A stretch of DNA of 64,000 bases, from contig NC_052618.1 of the NCBI RefSeq assembly GCF_016545825.1, positions 49,305,127 through 49,369,126 of the forward strand, in the 5' to 3' direction. Made by a program: the position numbers and the translations under genes. This document shows, in pieces, positions 63,057 to 64,000 of this stretch. This DNA is from Eucalyptus grandis (lineage: Eukaryota > Streptophyta > Magnoliopsida > Myrtales > Myrtaceae). How positions within the stretch are numbered: the stretch's first letter is position 1; every line of letters begins with the position of its first letter. The notes under the pieces are model-generated. The model was not told the origin of the DNA. It saw only the letters and a list, made by a program, of their open reading frames with translations, and did not search any database.

Positions 63057-63830
63057 ACCTTGTTTGGTAATACTATTGAGAACAACAAATTCTTTTTTTT
63101 TTATTCTTGAAATAGAAAAAAATATAAATTTGTTTGGTAAATTTTTTGCTCCTATGAACAAAATTTTTTTTTTCCCGATAATAGATTTAGAACATAATTA
63201 ATAAGTGGAAAAATTTGCTTCTTGTTTCGAGGAAGAATTATTAGAATCAAGTTTTATTTCTTCCCTTTCTCTTTTTTCTTCTTCTTCCTTTTGGTTGGTC
63301 GTTAGCCACGTTTAGCCACTACGAGGCTCATCAACCCAAGCCTCACCCTAGTTAAGCAAGTTTCGGTCTCACCTTGGTTGGGCAAGGTTAATCTGCCCAG
63401 ATTTGATGAAGTTGAGCTTGCTTAGCCACTCTTCATCGGGCCACCTCCAGGTCGACCTCCAACTACAGTGAGGCTTGCCCTCACCAAGCCAAGGTGAGAT
63501 CAATCTTGTGTCGCGAAGCCTTACCTGATCAAGGAGAGATCTCATGAGTTTGCTGGACCTTGCCTAGTTGTTCCTTGATCTTGGCTTGGTCAGCGATTGA
63601 CCATAAAGAATGATGGAGAAGAGAAAGAAAAAGAGAAGGAAAAAAGAGAAAAAAAAAAAATATAATAAAAATATTGAAAAATTAAAAGGAACAAAAGAAT
63701 TGAAGAATTATATAAAAATGTATTTTTATTTGGAGAATATAAATTTTAGATATTTACCAAGCATTTTAAAACACTCAAATAATTATTTTTAGGAATAAAA
63801 TAAGAAAATTATTTTTGGGAACATATATTT
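63057..63830. mobile_element. MITE-like element with GC-rich core, related to the one at 12061
   Basis: The left edge TTGTTTGGTAATACT is mirrored by TTACCAAGCATTTTAAAAC on the right (63753-63771), with AT-rich arms around a GC-rich core (about 63290-63600) of AAGCCT/GAGGCT, CAAGGT and TTGGTC words. Neither edge is fixed precisely. Confidence 0.4.
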
Positions 63831-64000
63831 TAACAGTGGGACTTGAACCATTTGTAGGACAAGGTTTCATGGGGACAAGATGTGGGTATCTTTCTTCCTC
63901 CATTTATGGCGCCCCCACATATTCGGAAATGCTTCCCGCCGTGATTCTCCAGAAAAGGCAGGGCCAAAACCGTCACACCACTCAGACATGGCAATGCGTC
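63831..64000. other. Window end, no feature recognised
   Basis: The last bases are less AT-rich, but no exon or motif can be assigned. Confidence 0.4.

Overview
The window is nuclear DNA of a flowering plant, most likely a woody eudicot. Every recognisable gene is a plant family split by spliceosomal introns, and AT-rich intergenic DNA carries small non-autonomous transposon debris. Myrtaceae such as Eucalyptus is a weak guess from the style of the repeats. No organellar, viral, prokaryotic or CRISPR sequence was seen, and there is no long gag/pol or transposase reading frame.

Gene order, with strand: CYP86B1 (-, 4.8-7.1 kb); serine carboxypeptidase SCPL34 type (+, 13.4-17.1 kb); nicotinamidase NIC2/NIC3 type (-, 17.4-18.0 kb); U5 snRNP protein DIM1/YLS8 (+, 22.3-24.1 kb) with a second copy of its first exon at 21.4 kb; J-domain/ferredoxin protein DJC76 type (-, 25.0-27.9 kb); RING E3 ligase BIG BROTHER-related (-, 29.0-33.0 kb); class I TCP factor TCP7 type (+, 42.3-43.1 kb); plastid Fe superoxide dismutase FSD3 type (+, 50.8-55.3 kb). 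The stretches 0-4.7, 7.2-13.3, 18.0-21.3, 33.0-42.3, 43.2-50.8 and 55.3-64 kb hold tandem repeats, SINE-like and MITE-like insertions and simple repeats.

The genes are not an operon and share no single pathway. Six of the eight (CYP86B1, SCPL34, NIC2/3, DJC76, TCP7, FSD3) match, from memory, Arabidopsis genes lying between AT5G23190 and AT5G23310 in this same order. The window is therefore best read as a conserved eudicot microsynteny block. DIM1 and BBR are extra members here.

Points most worth a second look: (1) the DIM1 first exon is duplicated, with intact start and splice donor and mostly synonymous differences; (2) three conserved genes (CYP86B1, BBR, TCP7) each carry one single-base deletion in a G/C run, which looks more like consensus error than gene death; (3) one FSD3 intron has a GC donor; (4) a 1.6-kb hAT-like element has terminal inverted repeats, an imperfect 8-bp target duplication and a palindromic minisatellite inside; (5) a short SINE-like insertion is bounded by an exact 16-bp target duplication.
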